Source: Apus apus
Lineage: Eukaryota > Chordata > Aves > Apodiformes > Apodidae
Direction: 5' to 3'
Assembly (NCBI RefSeq): GCF_020740795.1
Contig: NC_067282.1
Span: 126,351,132-126,415,131, forward strand
Length of the DNA stretch: 64,000 nucleotides
Notes under the pieces: model-generated
The model's input: the letters and a program-made list of their open reading frames with translations, nothing else
What the model was told of the DNA's origin: nothing
Database searches by the model: none
Program-made: the position numbers and the translations under genes
In this document: positions 45,101 through 58,833 of the stretch, one piece after another
How positions within the stretch are numbered: the first letter of the stretch is position 1
Layout: each line of letters starts with the position of its first letter

Positions 45101-47145
45101 ATATTTGCACACATGCTACTTCACACTTACAAAGGTATGTACATATGCACATGTTCATATTAATGTATACACTATATATAGCTGTATTTTTGTTTGTTTG
45201 CATATCTGTGCTCACTTGCATTCATGTATCTACTACATTTGTCTATATGTATGCATTTCTGTTTACCAGTATTCACCTGTTCTCTATTTGAAAGGCTATA
45301 TTTTTATTGTTTATTTCTACTGGGCACAGTTTGTCCAAAACCATACATTAACTTTCACATTCATATTAGCGCTCACATTAACAGAAATAAAAGCAAAATA
45401 AAATTCTACATGGAAACTTCTGTAGGTAACAAAGGAGGGGTTTTTTTCTTAGAATTTTGTTGTGTAAAAAATTTCACTCTTTGCAGTGATAAGGTCTCAA
45501 AACCCGGAAAAAGAGAGAGCTTGAACAGTAGAGATAAGAGTTTTGCTGAAAGCATTAAGAAACTTAATACTACTGACCAAATTCTCAGACATAATCTGTA
45601 CTTTTCCAACAAGATGTGAAGGGCAATAGTTTTCTTTTTACATCACCATTTGCAACAGGGTAGGCCACAACTGCTGTTCTGCACAGCTACCCTTTGCTTC
45701 ACACTCAAGTGTAGGGAGAGGTCCTTGATACTTCTCAGTGGCAACTCCCAGCTGCTTTGGCCAAGGCCTCTCCTGGAGAAAGCTTTGGAAACTGGAGAGA
45801 TCACCATCCTGGCTGCATGACTCCCTCCTTTCAATCCACATTATTCTAGCAAGAGGCCTCCACACAAAATATTTTGTTTGCTCTGAAACAGCTCTCACTG
45901 TAGCCCTGTTTCTCAGTAAGGAACAGGCCAGCTGCTGAGAGGTCAGGAGATCCTTCAAGAGAAGGCTTAGTGGCAGAGATGGTTTAAATATCTTCAGTAC
46001 TGAGAAGCTTCAGCTCCAAGTTCCCCAGAGATAACAGACATTGCTGGCCATCTGGGGAGGAAACAGGCTCATCACTCCTTTGTGGTTTTGGTCTACGACA
46101 GCCACAGCTTCATAAAGCATCTACACCATTTGTTCCAACAGGGACTTCACTCTTGGAGTCATTCCTTTGAGGGACTGGGGTAGATTGTACAGGCGTGGAT
46201 GGCACAGAAACCACCATCTCAGTAGGCTCTGACCCTGATGTGGTCTGCCTGAGCAATGAGGATAGCTGTCCATCCCACAGCTCCAGGCAGGGCTGAGGCG
46301 GTGCTCTCAGGGGAAGCCATCACACATCTTTCCAGGAGGGAAAGTGCTTGGCCTCAGGTCAGTGCTTCTGCACAGATTTGTTCCAGTTTAATTGACCAGG
46401 TGGGAACAGGGTGCACTTTGTTTGAAAGAGATTATACTCCTGAATTAGCTCTCCTGCCAAGTCTGTTATCGCTCTGCAAACAATGTGAGTATGGGGAAAT
46501 GGACCTGGGAAAGTAGAGACTGGATGCATGAGGAAGAGTGTGGATTCCTCTGTTGATGCCACAGATAAGTAGAGCTGGCCATTCCCCAGCTCAGAAACTG
46601 AAGAAATGAGATGGCAAACCCAGGATAGGAAGGAGCCATAGTGCAGGGAATATGTGCTGGCCAGTCAATTAACTGTTGCTACTGTCAGAGCTACATGAGT
46701 GCTAACAAAGGGACATACCAAAGGGAAGCCACCTACAGGGAAAGACTGAGGAATCCATCTAGTCTTTAAATCTGCTTTTTCAGCCAGTGGTCTTCTCTCC
46801 AACTAAGCAGCATTTTTAAACATTGATAGTTCCCCTTCTGCAAAACTCTGAGCTAGGCAGGGCCAGATGCCATGTTTGTACACACTGGCTGGATGCCCTA
46901 GTTTTGGCATGTCACATAACACTCCTTTAGTCAGCTTTTGGCACCTCCTGTATTCATGCCTTCTCCCTGTCAGGACATCTCTCTTCTTTTCCCCTTCTTT
47001 CTCTGTCTTCAAGTCTCCTTTCACCTTGTTGTGGTATCTCCATCTGTCCTTTTCCCTACTGCTGTGTCTGTTTCTGAGGAGTGTAAATCTTTCTGTACAC
47101 TGTCCCACTGATGTGTAGTGCCTTCTCACCCTGCTGCTCATCAGT

Positions 47146-47722
47146 GACATGCGAAGAGCAACCAAGCTGGTGAAGGGTTTAGAGAACAAGTCCTATGAGG
47201 AGAGGCTGAGGGAACTGGGATTGTTTAGTTTGGAGAAAAGGAGGCTGAGGGGAGACCTCATTGCTCCCTACAGTTACCTGAAAGGAGATTGTAGTGAGGT
47301 GGAGGCTGGCCTTTTCTCCCAAGTGAGTTATGATAGGACCAGAGGAAATGACCTGAAGTTGTGCAAGGAGAGGTTTAGGCTGGACATTAGGAAGAATTTA
47401 TTTACTGAAAGAGTAGGCAGGCACTGGAACAGGCTGCCCAGGGAGGTGGTGGAGTTACCATCCCTGGAGGCAGTAAAAAAATGTTAGATGTGGCACTTCA
47501 GGACATGCTCTAGTCTGCATAGTGTGTTTTTTGTGGGTTGTATGTTGTTGGTTTGGTGGGGTGTGAGGGTGTGGGTTATTTTTTTTGTTGGTTTTGTTGT
47601 TGTTGTTTGTTTGGGCAAGTTGTGCTGTTTGTTTTCACTCCCCCCCATACCCGTTAACAGTTGGACTGGGTGGTCTTAGAGGTCTTTTCCAGCTGTAACA
47701 ATTCTGTGATTCTGTGACTCTT
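47146..47722 (+). mobile_element. CR1 LINE, 5'-truncated, with expanded G/T tract
   Basis: Plus-oriented CR1. It keeps the ORF2 C-terminus in one open frame ([20 protein letters not shown] through [18 protein letters not shown], about 47149-47487), then the 3' UTR start (GATGTGGCACTTCAGGACAT). A 130-base G/T-rich block follows (about 47521-47660), then the usual CR1 end (GGTCTTAGAGGTCTTTTCCA) and tail ATTCTGTGATTCTGTGA. Same subfamily type as the copy at 13969. Confidence 0.93.
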
Positions 47723-49452
47723 TTCCCCAGCCGTGCTCACTCTCCTCACTCCTTCACTCATAATTTTTCACTGCCTGTGCCTCCTGATTTCTCTCTCAGC
47801 CTCTGCACCTGGGACCCCCTCCCTTTCATCCCGAAGTCCCTTGGGAAAGGATGCCATGACAGGGTTAAAAGCATGAGTGGCGGTGGGGAGTTGACCTTCT
47901 CTGTCCTTGGTTAGTGCTCTCAGCCCTTTGGGAGCCTGGGAGAGCAGAGGTGGCCGGAGGGAGCTGGGCTGCATCCTCGTGCTGTCTCTCACGTCCTCAG
48001 TATGTCCCGCATCGAGTGGCTGCACCAGCGCCAGCTAGGAGGGAGGTAGGAGAGAGGGAGGCCAGGTAAAGCAGGCTTTTTGGCATACACAGCCCGCACC
48101 ACATCTGGAAGCCTCAGAAACATGAGGATTGAAGAGGATTGGTATGGTGAGTGACTGCTGGTTTTTAGCTGGAGCTGGAGCTTATTTAACGTCACTGCCC
48201 AGAGGCTCCTTGGTCCAGCACACTTCTCATATTTTCCTCTAGGCTGTCTTCGCATTCCCACAGGATACCACCAATTCCTCTCAGTAATCCTCACTTCTGA
48301 CCCACCTACTCTTGCAGGAGCACACTCATACATGCATATGTGCATATCTCAGCCCTGTGGTCTCCAAGCAGTTGAATTTCTAAAGAAGTTAATATCTCAC
48401 AGCAGTCAGTCTGACAGACATCCTTCTTGGGAAACTGAATCTCCTTGGCAATGGAGAGAGGGAAAGGACAGATGGAGCAGAATGAGATTTTCCAAAAGTA
48501 AGAGCAAGGAGCAAACACCTCCCGTTGAGACATCCACACACTGTCCACTCAGAAACATGGCAGGATATTTTACAAATGCCAAAGCCAAAGAGGAACTGGC
48601 CAAATGAGACTGAGCACAGGAATTTAGGTGTGATATTGGGGACTGTGCCTGTGAGCACACCCCAGCTGAAGGACTGCTGGGTTTTTCCTGCTTCTGGTAC
48701 AGCTAGTTTGAACAAGGCACAGAACAGAGCAGTATTTTGCCAGATCCTCAGTCTTCAGGGTATCACAGAACAATATGTCAAGTGCTTCAAAGTATGTCAC
48801 TAACTGCAAGGCCTTCCCCCCCCTCCACCCCCATCCACAAGGCATGTATGCATATACATCAGTTCTGCAGCACTGTAGGATCTGGACACCTCACAGCCTC
48901 GATTTTTCACAGCACCCCACTGAAAGGAGGAAATAGCCTTTTTCAGATGCAGAACTGAGACAAAGGGAGATTAAAAGGAGATTCCAGACCAAGATGCCAC
49001 AATGCTGAGCACTGCAGCATAAACACTTTTTCAGTCCCTTAAATGGAAACTAAAAGCCGAGAAGGAGAAAGGAATATAACTATGGATCCAAAAAGGCAGT
49101 ACCCTGGGGTGCTGTAATGCAAAATGGCATAGAGGCAAACAGTAAAGCCTAGCATTCTCCAGGCTGTGCTGCTGTACTGAGCCCCGACGGGAAGTGTCTC
49201 CCTTCAGAGGGAACCTGCAGCCTCTACCTTTCTGAACCTCCGTGCACCCCTCTCTTCTAAAAAAGCAGCTCCTAAAGAGCCTCCTCTTTCTCTCCATTGA
49301 CAGAGTAGCTCTATGGTTAGTGCAGTACCCCAGAATATGAGACCTATGTTCAGCTTCTCCATTAAGGGAACCTTTTCCTACATTCCATGGTGTTCATTGC
49401 TCAGTTGCTACTGGAGGACAAACCTACTCACCATGCTGCTCTGAATGCCTGA

Positions 49453-49483
49453 TTTTAAGGCCCACCTATGGTGGGCCTTAAAA
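49453..49483. repeat. perfect inverted repeat (14-bp arms, 3-base loop)
   Basis: Left arm TTTTAAGGCCCACC, spacer TAT, right arm GGTGGGCCTTAAAA, with no mismatch. It could extrude as a cruciform or fold as an RNA hairpin. No gene is near it. Confidence 0.97.
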
Positions 49484-50219
49484 TATACATATGCTCTGCC
49501 TAATATGTTAAAACATGCTCATGGTGAAAAAATTACTAGAGCAAAGACTAGAAGCCAAGAGCACTTGCTCTCTGTACTTATGCCAGATAAGGTAGGAATC
49601 AGGCTGCCTCATGCCTCATACTCAATGCATGCTTAATTATTCTTTTTTGGGGGATGTGTCCCACTGCCTGACCCAGAATTTGCAATGAGCAACTTCTCAA
49701 GGGCTCTGCCATCCCAGTTTCCTCCAGTAGTGAGAAAGGCTTCCCAAGAAGGCTTTTTTATAAAACAATAGTAATCACCACTGCACTTCATGTCATGTCT
49801 GATCTAGTGGGGATGCAAACAGTAATTTCAGAGATAGATAAAGCAATTACATAAATTTGCCTCCAGTATATGACAGCCACCAAGCATTATTTTTGGGAAC
49901 ATGTTTTTTACATGTAGTTGCTAAAACAGTGCCTACATCCCTCTCAGATTCATAAGACCCTGTATTGAAGTCTGTCTTAAATAACAAGCACTGTACTACC
50001 TGTTTGTAGAACAAGCAGCTGAACAAAGGGTGAGTAAACTAAAACAGACATTGCTGTGGGCCTGGCAGCCTCTCTCAAGGGATGATGTTGTGTGCATAGA
50101 TGGTGGTGAGGTACAGCCTGTTTAGACCTACTTTTCAACTCCAGCCAGTGTCCTGGCACTGCAGCCACTGTATCACTTATTTTCTCCAACTTTATCTGTT
50201 TTTCTAGATTTTCTTGTGG

Positions 50220-50470
50220 TAACACAGTGACTGAGACAGAGAAGTGGAAAAAGGGATGAAGAAGAATTGAAGCAAAAAATAAGGGACTATTACAGAATAT
50301 GAAAGAAGGACAGGAAAAAAAAAAAAAAAGGTGAGATAAAAAAAAGATGCAAGTAAAGACAATGTAAGAAAGGAAAAGCTGTGCAAAATAATTTTTTTGT
50401 GAAAGGCCAAGACCATAATAAAAATGAAGAAAAATAGAAACAGAGACAGCTGATATAGAAATGTATCTCT
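50220..50470 (+). repeat. purine-rich tract with poly-A
   Basis: Mostly A and G on the + strand, including a run of about 15 A near 50316-50330. Confidence 0.7.
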
Positions 50471-53400
50471 TTCTATATAGGCAATATTCTTCTGACTTTC
50501 AGAAAGTGACTGGGTACAAGTTGCATGACAGTGTAAGGGAAGGATGTTCTTGCAACATTCTTGTGTGAAATGATGCAATTAGTGCAGCACTGAGCAACAG
50601 GGACAGAACATGTGTAGGATTCCTCCACTGCCCAAAGAAGTGTTTTCTTTTTGGATAAAAGCCCACTACTTCAGCAACTCAGTACTTTTCAGGTCTTCAA
50701 AGTTTGTCTTGGTCAATAAATATCTCCTGCACTACCCCTGACTTTAAGTGCAGGCTCTGTGCAGCTCATTGTGTCACAAAGGTGCAGGGCACTACAACCA
50801 TTCAGCCTAACCTATGCCAAGTGTTTAAGTTTCCTTGGGAGTTTGGGACGCTGAGCCAAACCACCTTTAACAGGTTCAAAGACTTATCAGATAACACATT
50901 CTTCAGCCTTTCAGAAGAATCACTGGATCAGGGACAGCAAGGACAATATACTGGTCACATGAGACCCTAAATCCAGAACTGACCTAAAAATGCAGTGAAG
51001 CTCAAAACTCCATAAATAACATATACTATCTGCTACTGATTCCTAATCAAGTGTGGATGCAAGATTTCTGGGACCACCTTAAACTGAGGGGTGAACTGAA
51101 GTTGTAAAATACATGTGTGACCACTGTTACCATTGTCTGAGACAAAGAGATGTTTATATAGCAGCCCCAAGCCTCCCTGAATCCCATCATATTCAGTGCC
51201 AAGCTCAGTGTAAGATCTGCATTTATTTCCCCACAGCAGCCACTCCCCTGATTCTTCCAGAGTTTACCCCACAGAGCTCAGAATATTGCAAAAATGAACA
51301 AATGAAACTACTGATGGTATGATCTTCAGAACCTGGAGCCAGCTAGACATGGATTATTAACAGGACTAATTAGTCCTCCCAAAAAGTTCAGCTTAAATCA
51401 AGATGACACTGTAGAAAGCACTGTATGTCCATAAACAATAAAGATAGATAGCCATGTCTGTCTCAAAAACTACATATATAAGCAATAGAACTAGTGTTAA
51501 CTCTGTTTTGTTCATATGGGAACCGGGCACACACTTGATTACATGGCAAAGACAAAATCTGTGATGGAGCTGTAAATCAAACCCCAACACCCAGAGATCC
51601 AGACCAGTGCTTCATCAGCTAGGCAACCCATGGTCTTCCTCTGGACTAAAAGCAGACACCATGACACAGGTGGCTTTTAGGTCTGCTAAATGGAGCCACT
51701 ACAAATGCTGTGTTTGCAGTGTGTGTTCATCCTAGATTTCATGCTGCTCTACTTACTTGAAGCCTCTGGCATAAAATAATAATTTGCTGGGAAGCAAGAA
51801 AGAGTAGTAGTTATGGATCATAAACCCTCACTTGCCTGCTGGTAATGTGCACAGCTGATGCTATCAGGGGAACCTACATATGTCAGATGATGTCCATCTA
51901 GCCCAGACCAGAAACAAGAAAATGACCTTTAGAGTCACCATCCACATTTTTGTGCTTAGATGACTGGGAAATGGATATTCTAGTAGGATACTTCCTAAAC
52001 TAAGAAGAAATCCAAAGCCATTCACTAGTTGGTGTTATGCACCAAAAGAAGCCTTGGGATATTGCTGCACAGAACATGAAAGCATTGTTGTGACCACCTA
52101 TGTGAGTCCAAGCATATTCTTACTTTTTGCTGAAAGGAATAAGAGCTGCTCAGTACAGTGACATTGTTCCTAAACTGTTGTTGGCAGGAGACAATCTGGC
52201 CAAGGACAAGACCAATCTAACACTGAAGAATACATACCAGAAATGCAACCTACTTTTGCAGCCCTTTGGCCTGTTCTTCCCACCCAGGACCTGCAGAAAG
52301 CTAAACAAAAACTTGGTGGCTTGTAGTGCTGTAAGAGACCTGCCTTGACCCCAGTCATAGAGAATCAACGGGACATGCTGGTATACCATACATCTTTTTC
52401 TGTCTCTAATTTTGTCTCCTTAATCACCTAATACCTGGATCTGATGTAAACTGCTGTGCTGAAGCAGGTTTATACAAGTTCGGCATGCTCTGTGGAGATC
52501 AGCCATCTGCTCCTGCCAGGCCTGATTGGTTGTGTGGAGGCAGGTATGGATGCTGAACCTGCCCAGTCTTTTCCATGGGTCCATTTTCTATGTGCCCAGA
52601 AGACAGCAGGGATGTCAGTTTGGATTCTCTCTTTTCTAGTATGAAAAAGGCTACAGAGGCCCGGAGCAAGATATGGTTGACAAGCACACACAGCCCCCAG
52701 GCAATAAGATATGTCCACATACCCCAGCAGCCACCACCAGCCTCTGCAGATGCACTTTGCTTTCCCTCCCCTATCCCATGCTCAGATGGTGGCCAGTCAT
52801 GTTTCAACTCCCACTAAACGAATCAAAGTGTCCAAGATAGAGTGGGGTAACTCTACAGATAACATACTCGATATGGGACATTGTCTCTTCCAGATTCCCA
52901 TTTGGGGCTGATTACTAAGGAGGATAAGCTATACTCTATGCTTCACTGCAAGTTTCTATAATTTCTTATCCTCCTCTTTTGTTGCCTGGGTAACCCCTTC
53001 TGCCATCTTTTAAGCAGGGAGGCACAATCAAAATAGGAGCAAGTGCATACATACACAATAGTTGGGGGCATATTAAGCAGTGGGAGTAGGACACATGGAG
53101 AAGATATGTGCTTTATCCATGGCAGAAAGGACCTTACAATTGTCCTGACGTCACTCTGGCTCTTCCCCAGCTGGAAAGATGCTGCAACATCTGGCAGCAA
53201 TCAATGGCATTCAAGTATTGTTTCCCCCACTCAGTGTTTCCTGTATCCCCTCCTTGCCTGCAGCTTTGAAGCTCCGTCAGTGCTGCCCCACATTGCTACC
53301 CACCACTAGAAATCAGTCAGCCTCCACCAGTGTAAAATTAAGATGAACGCACAGCAGTTAAATTGACAATAAATTTTTTTCCCTTTCAAATAGAACAGGA

Positions 53401-55099
53401 TAATGTATGTCACCTATCCCACCCACTGCACAAATAATGTGAACCTAAGTTATTGTAACATCAAAAACTGAATGGAGACTAAACACAGTAATCCAGCACA
53501 GGAAAGCCTGTGTCTGCTCACCCCAGACACCACCTCTGTCATTCGTAGTTTAGAACAAGCCCCTTTCTCTTGCGGCCCCCTCTGCCTGCAGCACCCCTCT
53601 GTTATGCACTCAGGTAATCCCCATGGAGGAGCTCTGATACCATCTGAAATCCGTGCCCTCACCCGCTGCCATGCGACTTTTGGTTTAACTGCCTTCCTAA
53701 TTCCCTGACATGCAATTACCCTCCTACCTTCAAAGCACCTTCCTGAGGGCAATGCCTCCTGCTCTAGAAATGGTGATACTGGTGTAGCCCCAGGCTTCCA
53801 GACTCAGCTGACCTGGCTTGATCTCCAGCCTCCACATAGCCTGCCAGTCTCTCCTGCCTTCACCAAAGAAAACAAGAAAGTGAAAGGCAGCACAGCACAA
53901 GGAGGAGCTACATCTGGTCACCATGTTAGCTGTGTTGTCTGCAGGACTTGGCAACCGTCTGCTTCCAGGAGGTCTTCCCCCATGCTGAAGAACAGAGGAA
54001 CTGATCTCTTTATAATTGTCCCCTAAGAAAGCCACTGTTTGCTTCTCAGCCACAAATACTGACAAAATAGGACTGCTTGTCCTGATGAATAAAAATAAAT
54101 CTATTTTCTATAAAAATGGTTGTAGGAATAGCCATAACAGAATAATTATCCCACCAAGATGAAAGCAGTTTATTTCCCATCATAAATAAGTATGGCTAGA
54201 TTCGATGACAATATGAGCCATTGTAGCCAGTAAAGTCTTTGAACAAGAGGATCTTCTTGGGCTTATTAATATCTCTTCAGATAAAGTCAGTCTTGATCTG
54301 TCAATAAGACCTTTACTCAGGACTGTATTAAGGGCTGCGCACAGAATTTACCACAACAGTGACAACTAATATTCCCAATAGTTTACAAAGATCAGAGTTA
54401 TTTAATGCCCTTGCTATATGTCAAGGCTCAGCCATGTTAGACCTGGAAACACTTCAAGCCTTCTAATTTTGTAATCCCATTATTCTCTCTTCCTCATCTC
54501 CACAGCAAACGGAATTCTTAGCAGTTCTTCTGTTCCATTCCACTGTAACACCTCTGCAGCCACAGGTCCAAGAAGGTAATGATGGGAATGTGCCACTGAA
54601 TCCTTCAGCCTCCCCTTCTCACTACATACTTACTTGCCTCATGCTCGCCCTCTAGGACAGGTTACCTTTCACCCCCAAGCTTCTTTGCTGTACTCTGTAC
54701 CCATCACTGCCCATCTCCTGTGTTCTCTCTCTTGCACACTACACGTCCCCCTTGCCTTGCAACAGTTTTCTGCGTCATCTCTTCACTATCAGCCTTCTCT
54801 TCTGAGGCCTCATTTTTTCCCAGTGTCTACCTTCTCCTCTCTTTCTGGCTTAATCTAGACTGAGTTTAAGGTGTAATGTTAGCCACAGAAAATAATCCAG
54901 TCATTTAACTAATCAAATATGGACAAACGTACTGTTAAATGGATCAAGATAGAATCTAATAGGTGTACTTTTAATCTGCATTGAGGAAAGAAATCAGTAT
55001 TTCTTCACATATCTCTCAGTTTTTATTAGTTTCTAACATCCTTTCCAAGACTGACTCCTTGGTTTTGTTCTGATTATAATATTTGGAGCCCATCTTGTG

Positions 55100-56222
55100 T
55101 TTTGCAACACATCTCACTTGTGCAAAGCATTCAACACTGTCCTGGTCTCTAAACTGGAAGGATACGGATTTGATGGACGGACCACTTGGTGAATGGTCGC
55201 ACTCAAAGAGTAGTGGTCAATGGCTTGATGTCTAAATGGACAACAGTGATGAGTGATGTTCCCCAAGGGTCAGTATGAGGACCACTGTTGTTTAACATCT
55301 TTGTCAGCAATATGGACAGTGGGATCGAGTGTATTCTCAGCATGTTTGCTGATGACACCAAGCTGTGTGGTGTGGTTGACATGCTGGAAAGAAGGCATGG
55401 TATCCAGAAGGACCCTGGTAGGCTTAATATGTGGGCCCACGCCAACCTCATGAAGTTCAACAAGGCCAAGTGCAAGGTCCTGCACCTGGGTCTAGGCAAT
55501 CCCAAGCCCAAATACAGGTTGGATGGAGAATGGATTAGCCTTGAGGAGAAGGATGTGGGGGTGTTGGTTGATGAGAAGCTCAACATGAGCCAGCAATGTG
55601 CACTTGCAGCCCAGAAAGCCAGCTGTGTCCTGGTATGCATCAAAAGAAATGTGGTCAGCAGGTTGAGGAAGGAGATTCTCCCCCTCTACTCTGCTCTTGT
55701 GAGACCTCACCTGGAGTACTGTGTCCAGTTCTAGAGACCCCAACACAGAAAGGACATAGAGCTGTTGGAGCAAGTCCAGAAGAGGACCACAAAGATCATC
55801 AGAGGGCTGGAGCACCTCTCCTATGAAGACAGACTGAGAGAGTTGAGGTTGTTGAGCCTGGAGAAGGCTCTGGGGAGACATCATAGCAGCCTTCCATTAT
55901 CTGAAGGGGGCCTACAGAAAAGCTGGGGAGGGACCTTTTACAAGGGCTTGTAGTGTTAGGATGAGGGGTAATGGTTTTAAGCTGGAAGAGGGTAGATAGG
56001 TTAGGTATTAGGAAGAAGTTCTTTAGTGTGAGGGTGATGAGGCATTGGAATAGGTTGCCCAGGGAAGTTGTGAATGCTCCTTACCTGGAAGTGTTTAAGG
56101 GCAGGTTCAATGGGGAGCAACCTGGTCTAGTGGGAAGTGTCCTTGGCCATGCAGGGGGGTTGGAACTACATGATCTTTAAGGTCCCTTCCAACCCAAACC
56201 TTTCTATGATTCTGTAATTCTC
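55100..56222 (+). mobile_element. CR1 LINE, partial ORF2 reverse transcriptase plus 3' UTR
   Basis: Plus-oriented CR1 of about 1.1 kb. It begins in the decayed finger/palm region (KAFNTV), has the motif-B-like VPQGS interrupted by a TGA at about 55277, then the catalytic FADD at 55345-55356. An open stretch follows, reaching [15 protein letters not shown] at about 55730. Further frames carry [16 protein letters not shown] and the 3' UTR, ending ATGATTCTGTAATTCT at about 56205-56221. Stops and frameshifts make it inactive. Confidence 0.94.
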
Positions 56223-56464
56223 TCTCTCTTTTCCTTCCTTTTCTGCCCCAAAGAGGCTGTTACACAACTTCTTCATCACCCTAAACAGGATGCATATCTT
56301 GTTGTTCTCCTTCAGACTCAGCTACCCACAAGGTGTTTTTTTACCCACTTTCAGGCAAATCACATTGCTTTTTCTAGTTAGATACTTCCCCTTTGTGTGT
56401 TATGTTAATAGGTGCTTGCTTCTCATTCCAAGTTGATCACTCCTCCCTCCAAGTCAAAGACAGT

Positions 56465-56548
56465 TTTTTGTTGTTTGGGGTTTTTTTTGTGGTTTGTTTG
56501 TTTTGGTTTTTTTTTGTGGTTTGTTTGTGTTTGTTGTTTTTTTTTAGA
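56465..56548 (+). repeat. G/T-rich low-complexity tract
   Basis: Runs of T interrupted by GG and G (TTTGTTGTTTGGGG, GTGGTTTGTTTG) on the + strand. Confidence 0.85.
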
Positions 56549-58484
56549 ACAAATAATTTATTTTCCATCTTAGATATGGATAAGATGAGGCCAGGATCCG
56601 GAAGGACTGTTGCTAGTCATACAGGAAGGCAGAGAGGGAACAAAAGAGAGACTAGAAAGTAAGACTGGAGTGAAAGCATGAAGGCAAAAGGTTATAGATA
56701 GGACTGAGTAACAGCTAATATCTAAAACAACAAGGAGACCTGATTCCACCTTCCCAGTGGTGCCTCTGGTACCCAGTAGAGAGCAGGTGGTAGCAAAAAC
56801 TGGATTGCACAACAAGAACCAACTCACTCCGGTGTTCCCTGTTGGCCAGTGCACGGGGACAACGGACAGGGCCAGGTCTGCCAGGGACACAAGGTGCTCA
56901 GATTGCTCCCCTTTGTCCTGCGAGGCAACTGTTGCCCAAGGAGAACCAAAACTAACTCTATTAGCTGAACCGCTGCGGTCCTGTGGAGGCTGAGGAAGGC
57001 TGAGTTATTGGGGGAAGCTGATAGCGAAATTCCAGCTATTTATATTGTTACTCGTTCAACTTCAAGGTCACTTAGTAGGTCTTTTATATCTGTAAATGCA
57101 CAGTAATGCAGTACAATACTTTTGTCTCCTTATGGCACCTAACCATTTCCTCCATTGGCTTGGATTTTCTTCAGAGCTGAATCCACAAGAGAACTATAAA
57201 CGGGAAGCTCTAGAAGGCCAGATCAGTTACAAAACAACGCGTAGTCACACATATCCATCATTGCACATAGATAATGTAATATAGCATGGAAAAGGATTAT
57301 TTTTTTTGCTGTATCATTTTGTACTTAGAGAAATATGATGGCATGACCTTGGTGTAATTGGCATTGAGAGCTGCTTGATCTTCTCAGATGTGCACAGATC
57401 TGTAAAATGTCCCACAGCTTTTCTGTTGAAAGTGCAATATAGAATGCACTATTTTTGACTACAGCAGAGCTCTTGCTGCATTATTGCAGGGGATCTGCTG
57501 TATGGGCATTGCAAAAAGTTTCCAGATTTCCTTCCTGTGGCATAGGACTGCAGAGTCACAGCCAAGTCCTGTTTAGCTCTATTAGCTACATGTGTGTGCT
57601 GCAAGAAACCCTCTTTCACTTCTGCCAGTCTGGGACAAGTGAGGCCCATTGATTCAGCTTCCTGCAGTTCTTTAGCTCTCTGACACTGCTTCTAAAGCAA
57701 GACCTGTTGCCCAGCCAGGACAGGCTGCAAGGTGTGTGGTGATGTATCCAAGCAGTTCCTTACCATGTAAAGTGTGTCTGTTGCCCTTGGAAACCAGCTC
57801 TCCGGCTCCTCTCAGGCAGGGGTTGCTAAGCAATGTGCTTGGGGGGGAGCGGTGAGCAGGGCTAAGATCTGGCAGCCCTCCTCTGAAATAGGAGGGCAGG
57901 CACAAGCAGGACCACGTGCTGCTTCACATCGGAGGCCACACAGGGGATGGCCGATATATTTAATGTTTGACTGACAGCTGGTTGCTTGCGAGAGAAAGTG
58001 GGTGGGATGTAGGGAAGGGCAGACCAGTTTCCATGACGACCATGCTAAGTCATCTGAGGTCAAAATGATGACTAAGGCTGCCAAAGAAAACGGATTTTGA
58101 TGTGAGGCTAAATCCCACGACAGTGACTGTGTGACTCAGCCTGCCAGCTCTGGGTGCCTGAGCAGCCCCACACCCCACTACGCCCCTTCCCCCAAACTGG
58201 ACTGCAAGTGCTTCCTGCTAGGGTGCTCCCTGTGGCTCTCCCAAAGCTTGATCATCTTTCTCAATGCCTGTCCTATTTGTGCTTCTGGGCCACCGAGAAC
58301 ACATCAGCATAGCCAGCAGAGTTTGATTTATTGCAGCGCGGGCTGGCAAAGCCACATTCCTCTTAATCATGAGCTCAGGCTGCTCACCAGCCCACCGCCA
58401 GCTGCCGGTCTCCTTCACTATCCTCAACTACCCCACTTCCGAAGAAGCCAGTGTATGCGTCCCTATTGACTATAAAATCACGTC

Positions 58485-58552
58485 GGGTTTTTTTTGGTTT
58501 GGTTTGGTTTGGTTCGGTTTGGTTTTTTTGCTTTGTTGGTTTTTTTGATAGG
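58485..58552 (+). repeat. (GGTTT)n G/T-rich tract
   Basis: A fairly regular GGTTT pentamer array (GGTTTGGTTTGGTTTGGTTC and so on) flanked by T runs, on the + strand. Confidence 0.9.
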
Positions 58553-58833
58553 CTTCCTGCAAACCTTTCAGCCAGGAAAGCAGCTGCAATTGAGCAGCCT
58601 CTGCAGAAACGGATTTCTGTTGCCATCTGGTGGCAACCGAGGAGCACATGGAAATGTAGAAAAAATACAAGATAGCCCACTCCCCCTCGCCACTCTTCAG
58701 AGGGGCTTGTTCTTCATTCATTCCACGGGCCCCTACTCCAGCCACACCACAATTTCCTCACTCTACAAGGGAAAGGGGGAGAAAGTTAATACTATTGGAT
58801 TATTTATTTAATATTTAATCTAATGTTATTATA

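Larger units (their letters stand above)
38091..47145. other. intergenic upstream of SLC2A3, no gene seen
   Basis: About 9 kb without a recognised gene. It contains poly-T runs at about 39866 and 42358, a 13-bp tandem repeat at 40910-40948, a purine-rich tract at 41500-41930, a pair of 30-bp direct repeats (42071, 42151) and TG/TA-rich degenerate sequence near 39640-39690 and 44960-45260. Confidence 0.5.
47723..55099. other. intergenic, no gene seen
   Basis: About 7.4 kb with no recognised gene. Contains the perfect palindrome at 49453-49483 and a purine-rich tract with A15 at about 50220-50470. Confidence 0.5.
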
